This document shows, piece by piece, positions 1 to 5,621 of a DNA stretch of 7,304 bases. Positions within the stretch are counted from its first letter, which is position 1. Every line of letters starts with the position of its first letter. The notes under the pieces were generated by a model, which was not told the DNA's origin, did not search any database, and was given only the letters and a program-made list of their open reading frames with translations. The position numbers and the translations under genes were made by a program. This DNA comes from Mycobacterium sp. (GTDB lineage: Bacteria > Actinomycetota > Actinomycetes > Mycobacteriales > Mycobacteriaceae), in assembly GCA_029256565.1 (NCBI GenBank), contig JAQSXQ010000074.1:1-7304 (forward strand), in the 5' to 3' direction.

Positions 1-152
1 GCCGGCAAGTTGGGTTCATCTCGGTCTCCGATCGTCGCGAGCCGCAATGAGCGCGACGTCGCCAGCGGTTGCGCCTGGCTTGGCCGGCCATGTCTCGATT
101 GTCGTATTGGCAAACTTACTCCGCCGCACTTGGCAATGCATCGATTCCAAGC

Positions 153-176
153 CGAATTGCCACTGCGTGCAATTCG
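153..176. repeat. Perfect 8-bp inverted repeat, 8-nt spacer
   Basis: The arms CGAATTGC (153-160) and GCAATTCG (169-176) are exact reverse complements around the spacer CACTGCGT. There is no T-run after it, so it does not look like an intrinsic terminator. It could be an operator for a dimeric regulator or a small hairpin in a leader transcript. Its position about 190 bp before the nearest promoter candidate makes its role uncertain. Confidence 0.5.
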
Positions 177-365
177 AGTGAAGAGGTCAACTTGAATGAA
201 TCCAATCGCACCGGGAGTCAAACTACTTGGCTACCAAAAGGTATCTCGAACTGCACTTATGCGTAGCCTGACGAACTATGTTGCCGCTTTGTCAAAGACT
301 TCTCGGCGAATTTATTTCCATGATCAAACACTCGAGATAATCACCGGAATTCACGTATGCAGTCG

Positions 366-393
366 TTGAACGGATCTATGCTCCAAGAATAAT
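366..393 (+). promoter_or_regulatory. Candidate sigma70-type promoter for the secreted-protein genes
   Basis: A -35-like TTGAAC (366-371) and a -10-like AATAAT (388-393, 5 of 6 to TATAAT) are separated by 16 bp. Transcription would start near 400, about 30 nt before the ATG at 433. A second -10-like hexamer, TATGCT (377-382, fits TANNNT), lies inside the spacer but has no well-placed -35. The surrounding DNA is AT-rich, which favours a promoter but also raises the chance of spurious matches. Confidence 0.4.
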
Positions 394-432
394 TGCGAAT
401 GGACCTAGCAAATCGCATAGAGAGGGGCAGTC

Positions 433-750
433 ATGTCTCCAACGAGTCGGTACCTGGTCCTGGGAATGGCGGCCGCGGCCATCGTTCCCCTTGCTTCAAT
501 CGGTACGGCGCCACCGGCGCAGGCCGGGTGCACTAGCTCGGGTTACTCCACGGTGTGCGCGCAAGGCGAGGTTCGAGGCGCCGACGGCGTGCCTCGAGCC
601 GCGACCCCCGTGGTTCCGTACCCGTGTGATTACGACTGGTATTGCGGCACCGACTGGGACCTCGACGTGGGTTGGGACCCCGGCCCTGGATGGGACCCGG
701 GTCGCCCAGGTCGGCCGGGCGGTGGGGGAGGCATTGGCCCACGACGCTGA
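433..750 (+). CDS. Small secreted Cys/Trp/Gly/Pro-rich protein of unknown function
   Basis: This 105-aa protein is not one I recognise. It has an export signal: a short polar start with Arg6, a hydrophobic core at about residues 7-25, and a likely signal peptidase I site AQA|G after residue 31. The mature part is only about 74 residues, with four cysteines (33, 42, 65, 71) that could form two disulphides outside the cell. The tail is low in complexity: GWDPG occurs twice (80-84 and 86-90), followed by a Pro/Arg and Gly5 run and a basic end. Cys33 directly follows Gly32, so a lipoprotein reading (QAG|C) is conceivable, but Gln at -3 makes it a poor lipobox. The start is supported by GAGGGG (422-427), five nucleotides before the ATG. 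The hemophore-related gene starts 44 bp downstream on the same strand, so the two are probably co-transcribed. Function is unknown. Confidence 0.75.
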   Translation: MSPTSRYLVLGMAAAAIVPLASIGTAPPAQAGCTSSGYSTVCAQGEVRGADGVPRAATPVVPYPCDYDWYCGTDWDLDVGWDPGPGWDPGRPGRPGGGGGIGPRR

Positions 751-782
751 CAGACGACACCGAGACACATCAATCACACGAT

Positions 783-789
783 GAAGGAG
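783..789 (+). promoter_or_regulatory. Shine-Dalgarno site of the hemophore-related gene
   Basis: GAAGGAG lies five nucleotides before the ATG at 795. It fixes that start, because the same frame stays open leftwards into the preceding gene and upstream start codons would overlap the secreted-protein gene. Confidence 0.7.
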
Positions 790-794
790 TAGAC

Positions 795-1175
795 ATGTTG
801 CCCTCTGTAAAGCCGCTGCGCGGCAGGGTGTTCAGCGTGATCGGGGCCGGAGCGATCGCCGGCGCAGTCATTCTCGGTGCCGCCGGCACTGCAGGCGCTG
901 AGCCGCCGCTGCCGCCTCTCATTCCGCCTGCCTGCACGGCAGCCGAGCTCGCGCGTGTCATGTCCGGCGTGACGTTCGATACCTCGAACTACCTCACGTT
1001 GAACCCAGCCGTGAACGACTTCTTCACGAGCCTGAAGGGCCAGCCGAAGGACCAAATCGGCGAACAGGTGCGTGTGTACCTCGACGCCAACCCAGCGGTG
1101 CGAGACGAACTTCAGCGAATCCGGCAGCCATCGGTTGAATTCCGGAATCGTTGTGGCGTTCCGCCCACCCCCTGA
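795..1175 (+). CDS. Secreted hemophore-related (heme-binding type) protein
   Basis: This 126-aa exported protein resembles the small mycobacterial hemophore-related family (Rv0203/Rv1174c-like), whose studied member Rv0203 binds heme outside the cell and passes it to membrane transporters. What is seen: a basic N-terminus (Lys7, Arg10, Arg12), a hydrophobic Ala/Gly/Ile core to about residue 33, and a cleavage site AGA|E near residue 35. A short Pro-rich linker leads to an all-helical-looking domain. Cys47 at the start of that domain and Cys120 near the end are placed as in the family and probably pair. Family-like features between them are the LNPAVNDFF segment (69-77) and YLDANPAVRDEL (95-106), followed by IRQP and RNRCG. 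Mature length of about 91 residues fits the family. Heme binding is inferred from relatives; no heme ligand can be assigned here. It follows a second small exported protein after 44 bp, so they may act together at the cell surface. Confidence 0.8.
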   Translation: MLPSVKPLRGRVFSVIGAGAIAGAVILGAAGTAGAEPPLPPLIPPACTAAELARVMSGVTFDTSNYLTLNPAVNDFFTSLKGQPKDQIGEQVRVYLDANPAVRDELQRIRQPSVEFRNRCGVPPTP

Positions 1176-1219
1176 CACCCGGACCGTCTTGTCGTCGCGG
1201 CGCTCGAGCACGCCGCCAG

Positions 1220-1225
1220 TAAGCT
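1220..1225 (+). promoter_or_regulatory. Possible -10 element giving a leaderless tetR transcript
   Basis: TAAGCT fits the actinobacterial TANNNT -10 pattern and ends six bases before the GTG at 1232. A start site about 7 nt downstream would coincide with the start codon. No convincing -35 is present and no Shine-Dalgarno is seen, which fits a leaderless message, but the match is short and could be chance. Confidence 0.3.
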
Positions 1226-1231
1226 CACGGG

Positions 1232-1873
1232 GTGACCGGCGAGCCCCGCCCCGAGCTGCAGCGCGATGCCGAGCGCACCCGCGCCGATCTGCTCGCCGTT
1301 GCCACCGAGGTCTTCGCGGAATCGGGCTTCTCGGGCGCCCGGGTCGACGAGATCGCCGAACGCACCCGCACGACCAAGCGGATGATCTACTACTACTTCG
1401 GCGGCAAAGAAGGCCTGTACATGGCCGTTCTCGAGCACGCCTACCGCGGCATCCGCGAGGCCGAGCAGCGGTTGCAGGTCGACCACGTCGATCCGGTGGT
1501 CGCGATGCGCAAGCTGGCCGAGCTGACCTTCGACCACCATCTGGACCACCAGGCCTTCATCCGCCTGGTGGCCATCGAGAACATCCACCGCGGCGAGTAC
1601 ATCGGGCGCATCGACTCCCTGCGTAGCCTCGGCCAGCCGGCCACCTCGCTGCTGGACGAGATCCTCGCGCGCGGCCACGCCCACGGTGTGTTCCGCGCCG
1701 ACGTCGATGCGCTCGACGTCCACCTCCTGATCAGTTCCTACTGCGTGTTCCAGGTCGCAAACCGCTACACCTTCGGGTTCCTGTTCGACGTGGACTTCAC
1801 CGACTCCAGGCGACGGGCTCACCTGCGCCGAATGATCGGCGACGTGGTCGTCGGCTGGCTCACCGCCCACTGA
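1232..1873 (+). CDS. TetR/AcrR-family transcriptional regulator
   Basis: This 213-aa protein has the TetR layout: an N-terminal DNA-binding domain (about residues 14-62) and a longer helical ligand/dimer domain. The helix-turn-helix core runs through VDEIAERTRTTKRMIYYYF (38-56), followed by the typical GGKEGLY (57-63). The C-terminal domain has no sequence signature that names its ligand. The gene lies 99 bp upstream of the quinate/shikimate dehydrogenase gene in the same orientation. The gap between them holds a promoter overlapped by a strong inverted repeat, so the simplest reading is a local repressor released by quinate, shikimate, protocatechuate or a related acid; this is inference. 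The GTG start at 1232 is the only good choice, since the next in-frame Met (residue 51) lies within the helix-turn-helix. No clear Shine-Dalgarno precedes it, and a TANNNT hexamer (TAAGCT, 1220-1225) would place the transcript start at the GTG, so the mRNA may be leaderless. Confidence 0.88.
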   Translation: MTGEPRPELQRDAERTRADLLAVATEVFAESGFSGARVDEIAERTRTTKRMIYYYFGGKEGLYMAVLEHAYRGIREAEQRLQVDHVDPVVAMRKLAELTFDHHLDHQAFIRLVAIENIHRGEYIGRIDSLRSLGQPATSLLDEILARGHAHGVFRADVDALDVHLLISSYCVFQVANRYTFGFLFDVDFTDSRRRAHLRRMIGDVVVGWLTAH

Positions 1874-1899
1874 CGGGCGATCCGGCTCACACCGAATGC

Positions 1900-1929
1900 T
1901 TGACGAGACCCACGACACAGTGCTGTACT
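1900..1929 (+). promoter_or_regulatory. Candidate promoter of the quinate/shikimate-pca operon
   Basis: A -35-like TTGACG (1900-1905, 5 of 6 to TTGACA) and a -10-like TGTACT (1924-1929, 4 of 6 to TATAAT) are 18 bp apart. Transcription would begin around 1936, about 37 nt before the GTG of the dehydrogenase gene. The -10 and the start site are overlapped by the inverted repeat at 1928-1960, the arrangement expected for repression by a TetR dimer. Confidence 0.5.
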
Positions 1930-1960
1930 CAATTACTAACGAACTAGTTAGTACATTGAG
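1928..1960. promoter_or_regulatory. Inverted repeat, likely TetR-family operator
   Basis: The perfect arms TACTAAC (1934-1940) and GTTAGTA (1947-1953) flank the spacer GAACTA. The symmetry continues outward as CTCAAT (1928-1933) and ATTGAG (1955-1960), with one extra C at 1954, so 13 bases per side are matched. A second, offset palindrome AACTAGTT (1942-1949) lies inside, giving several ACTA/TAGT half-sites. The AT-rich site stands out from its GC-rich surroundings. It overlaps the predicted -10 and transcription start of the operon and sits next to the tetR gene, so binding by that regulator is the natural inference. I found no second copy upstream of tetR. Confidence 0.7.
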
Positions 1961-1972
1961 AGGCGGTGCCGC

Positions 1973-2866
1973 GTGGCTCCCAGCCCGTACCTGGTCGGTC
2001 TCGTCGGACAAGGCGTCGGCCCGTCCCTGACTCCGGCGCTGCACATGGCCGAAGGCCGAGCCAATGGGCTCGACTACGTGTACCGCACGATCGACCTCAA
2101 CGCCGTCGGCCTCGCGCCCGAGCGAATCGGGGACATCCTGACGTGGGCGCGCACGCTCGGGTTCGACGCACTCAACGTCACGCATCCGTGCAAGCAGTCC
2201 GTGATCCCGCACCTCGACGCGCTCGACGACGAGGCGGCCGCGCTGGGCGCGGTGAACACGGTGGTGTTCCGGGGGCGGCGGGCAGGAGCGCAGCGACCCG
2301 GGGATGAGGAAGGCGGCGCCGTCGGCTACAACACCGACGCACCGGGTTTCCGCACGGGATTCGCCGAGGGACTGCCCGGCGCGGCTACCCGCAGTGTTGT
2401 GCTGCTGGGAGCCGGGGGAGCGGGCGCGGCCGTCGGGCATGCCCTCCTCGACCTCGGCACCGAGCACCTCACCATCGTCGACCTCGACGTCGACCGTGCC
2501 ACCGCACTGGCGGGCGATCTCGCGGCCCGGCATCGCGACTCTCGCGTCGACGCGTCGGCCTTCGACAAGCTGTCGATCCTGCTGCCGCACGCCGACGGTG
2601 TCGTGCACTGCACGCCCACCGGCATGGCGGATCACCCTGGCATGCCGTTCGACGCCGCGTTTCTGCGGCCCGACCTCTGGGTGGCCGACATCGTCTATCG
2701 GCCGCTGAACACCGAGCTGCTCGCCGCGGCTCGCGCCGCGGGTTGTCGCACACTCGACGGCGGCCACATGGCCGTGCACCAGGCGAGCATCGCCTTCGAG
2801 TTGATCACCGGGATCACCCCGGACGCCGACCGCATGTCACGCCACTTCCGAACACTCGCAACGTAA
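1973..2866 (+). CDS. aroE: NAD-type quinate/shikimate dehydrogenase (AroE family, QsuD-like)
   Basis: This 297-aa enzyme belongs to the shikimate/quinate dehydrogenase family. It should oxidise quinate to 3-dehydroquinate and shikimate to 3-dehydroshikimate in the cytoplasm. Visible landmarks are GPSLTP (16-21) in the substrate pocket with Ser18 and Thr20, NVTHPCK with the catalytic Lys74, Asn95 in AVNTV, NTD (120-122) with the catalytic Asp122, the dinucleotide loop GAGGAG (147-152), VYRPLNTELL (241-250), and GGHMAVHQ with Gln270. After the second Rossmann strand comes IVDLDVDRA (168-176) instead of the NRT-type sequence of NADP enzymes. An acidic residue there favours NAD, as in Corynebacterium glutamicum QsuD. 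With a permease and pca genes next door, a catabolic role fits better than chorismate synthesis. About a dozen extra residues (101-113) sit between Asn95 and NTD. The GTG start follows AGAGG (1959-1963) by nine nucleotides. Confidence 0.88.
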   Translation: MAPSPYLVGLVGQGVGPSLTPALHMAEGRANGLDYVYRTIDLNAVGLAPERIGDILTWARTLGFDALNVTHPCKQSVIPHLDALDDEAAALGAVNTVVFRGRRAGAQRPGDEEGGAVGYNTDAPGFRTGFAEGLPGAATRSVVLLGAGGAGAAVGHALLDLGTEHLTIVDLDVDRATALAGDLAARHRDSRVDASAFDKLSILLPHADGVVHCTPTGMADHPGMPFDAAFLRPDLWVADIVYRPLNTELLAAARAAGCRTLDGGHMAVHQASIAFELITGITPDADRMSRHFRTLAT

Positions 2867-2895
2867 CTCGCAAATACCCATTCAACGAAGAATGT

Positions 2896-2901
2896 AGGAG
2901 G
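2896..2901 (+). promoter_or_regulatory. Strong Shine-Dalgarno of the permease gene
   Basis: A perfect AGGAGG lies five nucleotides before the ATG at 2907. A short inverted repeat, CATTC (2879-2883) and GAATG (2890-2894), ends one base before it and could form a small mRNA stem that does not cover the site. Confidence 0.75.
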
Positions 2902-2906
2902 AACCC

Positions 2907-4262
2907 ATGAGCATCATCGACAGCACTCCACCCGACGGCGTCCCTGCCGCCGCACCCGAACGGACGCCGAAGAAGGCCGCGCTGGCCAGCTTCATGGGCA
3001 GCGCCGTCGAGTACTACGACTTCTTCGTATTCGGCTTCGTTGCGGCGCTGGTCTTCCCCAAGGTCTTCTTCCCCGAGGGCAACGAAACCGTCGCGCTCGC
3101 ACAGTCGTTCGCGACGCTCGGCGTCGCCTACCTCGCGCGGCCGATCGGTGCGTTCGTGATCGGCCACTTCGGTGACCGGATCGGCCGCCGCAACGTCCTG
3201 ATGTTCACCCTGATCCTCATGGGTGTCTCGACCTTCGCAATCGGCTGCCTCCCGACATACGAGACGGTCGGGGTGCTCGCACCCATCCTCCTGGTGACGT
3301 GCCGACTGCTGCAGGGCTTCTCGGCCGCGGGTGAACAGGCCGGTGCGAGCTCGCTGACCCTCGAGCACTCGCCCGACAACCAGCGCTCGTTCTTCACGTC
3401 GTGGACGCTCACGGGAACCCAGGGCGGTCTCATCCTCGCCTCACTCGTCGTGATCCCGGTCGTCGCGCTCCCCGACGAGGACCTGTACTCCTGGGGCTGG
3501 CGAGTTCCGTTCTGGCTGAGCGCCTTCGTCGTCGTGGTCGCGTACTTCATTCGGCGCCGACTGCACGAGACGCCCGAGTTCGAGGACGCCAAGGCCGCAG
3601 GCACCATCGCCAAGATGCCGCTCAAGCCCCTGATGCGCGACCACTGGCGTGACGTTCTCCGCGTCATCTTCTGCGCGATGATCGCCGCCGTGTCCACGGT
3701 GTTCGCCAACCTCGCCATCGCCTACGGCAAGAAGATGGGTCTCAACTCCGACGAGACGCTGTGGCTGGTGGTGGTCGCCAACATCGTCGCCCTCGGCACG
3801 CAACCGCTGTTCGGCAAGCTGGCCGACCGGATCGGCCGCAAGCCGGTGTTCATCTACGGTGCGCTGTCCTCGGCTGCACTGATGCCGTTCTACCTGCTGT
3901 CGATGAGCGGCGGGAACGACGTGCTGATGTTCGCACTCGCCATCGCGACGTTCTCGTTCGGCTACGCCGCCGCCAACGCCGTGTGGCCGTCGTTCTACGG
4001 CGAGATGTTCGCCACCCGAGTTCGGTTCTCCGGCTTGGCCATCGGCACCCAACTGGGCTTCCTGGTCGCCGGTTTCGCCCCCGCCATCGTCACGGCACTC
4101 GGCGGCGTGGAGGAAGGCGGCTGGGTGGTCATCAGCATCTTCACCGCCGTCGTCTGCCTCATCGCCACGGCCGCCGCGCTGACGGCCAAGGAGACCAAGG
4201 ACGTGCCGACCGCGGAGCTGGGTGACAAGCCCACCACCGCGCGCAACCTCGTCGACCACTGA
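2907..4262 (+). CDS. MFS permease, metabolite:H+ symporter (MHS/ShiA-like) type
   Basis: This 451-aa integral membrane protein should carry an organic acid into the cell with protons. About twelve hydrophobic segments can be traced between residues 28 and 426, with cytoplasmic-looking N- and C-terminal tails. MFS signature loops are present twice: GHFGDRIGRR (86-95) between helices 2 and 3, and FGKLADRIGRK (302-312) between helices 8 and 9. MHS-type features are EYYDFF (35-40) in helix 1, CRLLQGFSAAGE (132-143) in helix 4, and SWGWRVPFWLS (195-205) leading into helix 6. Length suits the subfamily, which includes the shikimate permease ShiA and dicarboxylate/aromatic acid carriers. Sequence alone does not fix the substrate. 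Its place between the quinate/shikimate dehydrogenase gene (40-bp gap) and pcaH (31-bp gap) argues for quinate, shikimate, dehydroshikimate or protocatechuate. The ATG is well supported by AGGAGG. Confidence 0.87.
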   Translation: MSIIDSTPPDGVPAAAPERTPKKAALASFMGSAVEYYDFFVFGFVAALVFPKVFFPEGNETVALAQSFATLGVAYLARPIGAFVIGHFGDRIGRRNVLMFTLILMGVSTFAIGCLPTYETVGVLAPILLVTCRLLQGFSAAGEQAGASSLTLEHSPDNQRSFFTSWTLTGTQGGLILASLVVIPVVALPDEDLYSWGWRVPFWLSAFVVVVAYFIRRRLHETPEFEDAKAAGTIAKMPLKPLMRDHWRDVLRVIFCAMIAAVSTVFANLAIAYGKKMGLNSDETLWLVVVANIVALGTQPLFGKLADRIGRKPVFIYGALSSAALMPFYLLSMSGGNDVLMFALAIATFSFGYAAANAVWPSFYGEMFATRVRFSGLAIGTQLGFLVAGFAPAIVTALGGVEEGGWVVISIFTAVVCLIATAAALTAKETKDVPTAELGDKPTTARNLVDH

Positions 4263-4280
4263 GCCCCGCTCACCGAGCCC

Positions 4281-4288
4281 GAGAGGAG
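4281..4288 (+). promoter_or_regulatory. Shine-Dalgarno deciding the pcaH start
   Basis: GAGAGGAG lies five nucleotides before the GTG at 4294. An in-frame GTG at 4288 overlaps the site itself, and an in-frame ATG at 4222 lies inside the permease gene, so 4294 is the preferred start. Confidence 0.65.
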
Positions 4289-4293
4289 TGACC

Positions 4294-5064
4294 GTGCAGA
4301 CCGACTCCGACAGCGCAATCGCCAGCCAGCAGGCTGTCAGCGCGGAGATGGCGGCGATCGTGGCCGACTACGAGCGCGCAGGCGTCGAGGAGACCCAACC
4401 CCGCCTCGACTACCGGCCGTACCGGAGCAGCCTGCTGCGGCACCCGACCAAGGACCTGCACCACGCCGACCCGGAGGGCGTGGAGTCGTGGACGCCGTGC
4501 TTCTCCGAGCGCGACGTCAACCCGCTCGAAGCCGACCTCACCATCCAGCACGGCGGTGAGCCCATCGGCGAACGGATGGTGGTGACCGGGCGAGTGGTCG
4601 ACGGCGACGGCAGGCCCGTGCGGCGCCAGCTCGTCGAGATCTGGCAGGCGAATGCGGGCGGTCGCTACATCCACAAGCGCGACCAGCATCCCGCGGCGAT
4701 CGACCCCAACTTCACGGGCGTCGGCCGTTGCCTGACCGACGACGACGGCACCTACCGGTTCACCACGATCAAGCCGGGACCGTATCCGTGGAAGAACCAC
4801 CGCAACGCCTGGCGGCCCGCGCACATCCACTTCTCACTGTTCGGAACGGAATTCACGCAGCGGATGATCACCCAGATGTACTTCCCGAACGATCCGCTGT
4901 TCACGCTCGACCCGATCTACCAGTCCATCACCGACCGGAAGGCACGCGACCGATTGGTCGCCGCCTACGACCACGACGTCACCACCCACGAGTGGGCGAC
5001 CGGATACCGCTGGGACATCGTGCTCACCGGCTCCAGCCGGACGCCCGTGGAGGAAGACCTGTGA
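4294..5064 (+). CDS. pcaH: Protocatechuate 3,4-dioxygenase, beta subunit
   Basis: This 256-aa protein is the iron-bearing subunit of the intradiol dioxygenase that cleaves protocatechuate with O2 to 3-carboxy-cis,cis-muconate. All four ferric-iron ligands are visible by comparison with the Pseudomonas putida enzyme: Tyr125 (GGRYIHK), Tyr164 (GPYPWKN), His177 and His179 (RPAHIHF). The conserved active-site Arg174 is also present. The N-terminal 80 residues hold the usual beta-subunit extension, including the LLRHP segment (47-51). The central part (95-180) is the beta-sandwich core, with VEIWQAN and GVGRCLTDDDGTYRF. The C-terminal YRWDIVL matches the family end. It works as a complex with PcaG, whose gene overlaps its last four bases, which ensures paired synthesis. 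The start is GTG at 4294; longer in-frame starts run into the permease gene. Confidence 0.95.
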   Translation: MQTDSDSAIASQQAVSAEMAAIVADYERAGVEETQPRLDYRPYRSSLLRHPTKDLHHADPEGVESWTPCFSERDVNPLEADLTIQHGGEPIGERMVVTGRVVDGDGRPVRRQLVEIWQANAGGRYIHKRDQHPAAIDPNFTGVGRCLTDDDGTYRFTTIKPGPYPWKNHRNAWRPAHIHFSLFGTEFTQRMITQMYFPNDPLFTLDPIYQSITDRKARDRLVAAYDHDVTTHEWATGYRWDIVLTGSSRTPVEEDL

Positions 5065-5621
5065 GCACGCTGCTGACCGCCACGCCGGGGCAAACCGTCG
5101 GCCCCTTCTTCGGCTACGCCCTGCCGTTCGAGCGATGCCATGAACTGGTGCCGCCCGGTTCGCCGAACGCCGTGCAGCTGTGGGGGATCGTCACCGACGG
5201 TGACGGTCGCCCCGTCCCCGACGCGCTGCTCGAGATCTGGCAGGCCGACGTCGACGGCACGGTGCCCCGGTCCGCCGGGTCGCTGCACCGGGACGGCTTC
5301 ACCTTCACCGGATGGGGGCGGGCCAGCACCAGTGACGATGGCCGGTATTCGTTCTCCACCGTGATCCCCGGCCCCACCCGGCCGGGGGCCGCTCCCTTCA
5401 TCCTGGTCACCGTGTTCGCCCGTGGACTGCTCAACCGGCTGTTCACCCGCGCGTACGTACCCGGCGACCACCTGAGCGGAGATCCACTGCTCGCCTCGCT
5501 GCCACCCGAGCGCCAAGAAACCCTGATCGCCACGCGCGACGCGAGCGGGCTGCGCTTCGACGTCTCCCTGCAGGGTCCCCGCGAGACCGTCTTCCTGCGC
5601 TACCCCGGGCAGCAACGGTGA
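5061..5621 (+). CDS. pcaG: Protocatechuate 3,4-dioxygenase, alpha subunit
   Basis: This 186-aa protein is the non-catalytic partner of PcaH and helps form the substrate pocket. Family landmarks are TPGQTVGPFF (8-17) at the N-terminus, LLEIWQADVDG (56-66), GWGRASTSDDGRYSFSTV (84-101), VFARGLLNRLFTR (118-130), RQETLIATRD (151-160), and the C-terminal RFDVSLQGPRETVF (165-178). As expected for an alpha subunit, the tyrosine and histidine iron ligands are missing; the position of the His-containing APHI in P. putida PcaG reads APFI here (111-114). The GTG start overlaps the pcaH stop in the sequence GTGA, with GGAGGAAG (5049-5056) four nucleotides before it. The stop in turn overlaps the pcaB start by four bases, so the three genes are translationally coupled. 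Length is close to the usual 190-200 residues. Confidence 0.94.
   Translation: MSTLLTATPGQTVGPFFGYALPFERCHELVPPGSPNAVQLWGIVTDGDGRPVPDALLEIWQADVDGTVPRSAGSLHRDGFTFTGWGRASTSDDGRYSFSTVIPGPTRPGAAPFILVTVFARGLLNRLFTRAYVPGDHLSGDPLLASLPPERQETLIATRDASGLRFDVSLQGPRETVFLRYPGQQR

Larger units (their letters stand above)
1..432. other. Intergenic leader without a convincing gene; GC drops sharply
   Basis: I see no supportable gene here. Short open frames exist, but they lack a Shine-Dalgarno site, actinobacterial codon bias and any recognisable protein motif. Base composition changes within the stretch: by hand count 121-180 is about 57% GC and 181-420 about 44%, while a sample from the pca genes (6241-6300) is 73%. 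It contains a perfect 8-bp inverted repeat (153-176), a 10-bp palindrome TGGCCGGCCA (81-90), and a candidate promoter (366-393) for the secreted-protein gene at 433. It may be the long regulatory leader of that gene pair, or a remnant of foreign or decayed DNA. The left edge of the window cuts whatever lies upstream. Confidence 0.6.

Noticed and set aside
81..90. 10-bp palindrome TGGCCGGCCA
   Set aside because: It is made of GGCC-type sequence that is frequent in GC-rich genomes, with no extension of symmetry and no gene nearby.
107..136. Direct repeat TTGGCAA (107-113 and 130-136)
   Set aside because: Only 7 bp and two copies; not enough to call a repeat array, attachment site or duplicated target site.
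69..266. Possible small + strand gene in the leader
   Set aside because: No Shine-Dalgarno, no signal peptide or domain, and base use at codon positions does not look like the other genes.
259..277. Possible IdeR (iron) box upstream of the secreted pair
   Set aside because: The best alignment to the TTAGGTTAGSCTAACCTAA consensus gives about 9 of 19 matches and no symmetry, so it is not supportable.
242..339. Distant inverted repeat TATCTCGA (242-249) / TCGAGATA (332-339)
   Set aside because: The 8-bp arms lie 82 bp apart without an element between them that looks mobile; likely chance.
1197..1216. Hairpin GCGGCG - 8 nt - CGCCGC between the hemophore-like gene and tetR, considered as a terminator
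   Set aside because: No T-run follows, and 6-bp GC palindromes are common in such GC-rich DNA. It could still be a weak stem, but I cannot support a terminator call.
1112..2779. Very long open frame (555 codons) on the minus strand opposite tetR and the dehydrogenase gene
   Set aside because: Both + strand genes here have clear family motifs. The antisense frame is Arg/Gly/Val/Asp-rich with no domain and arises from the GC-rich third codon positions of the real genes.
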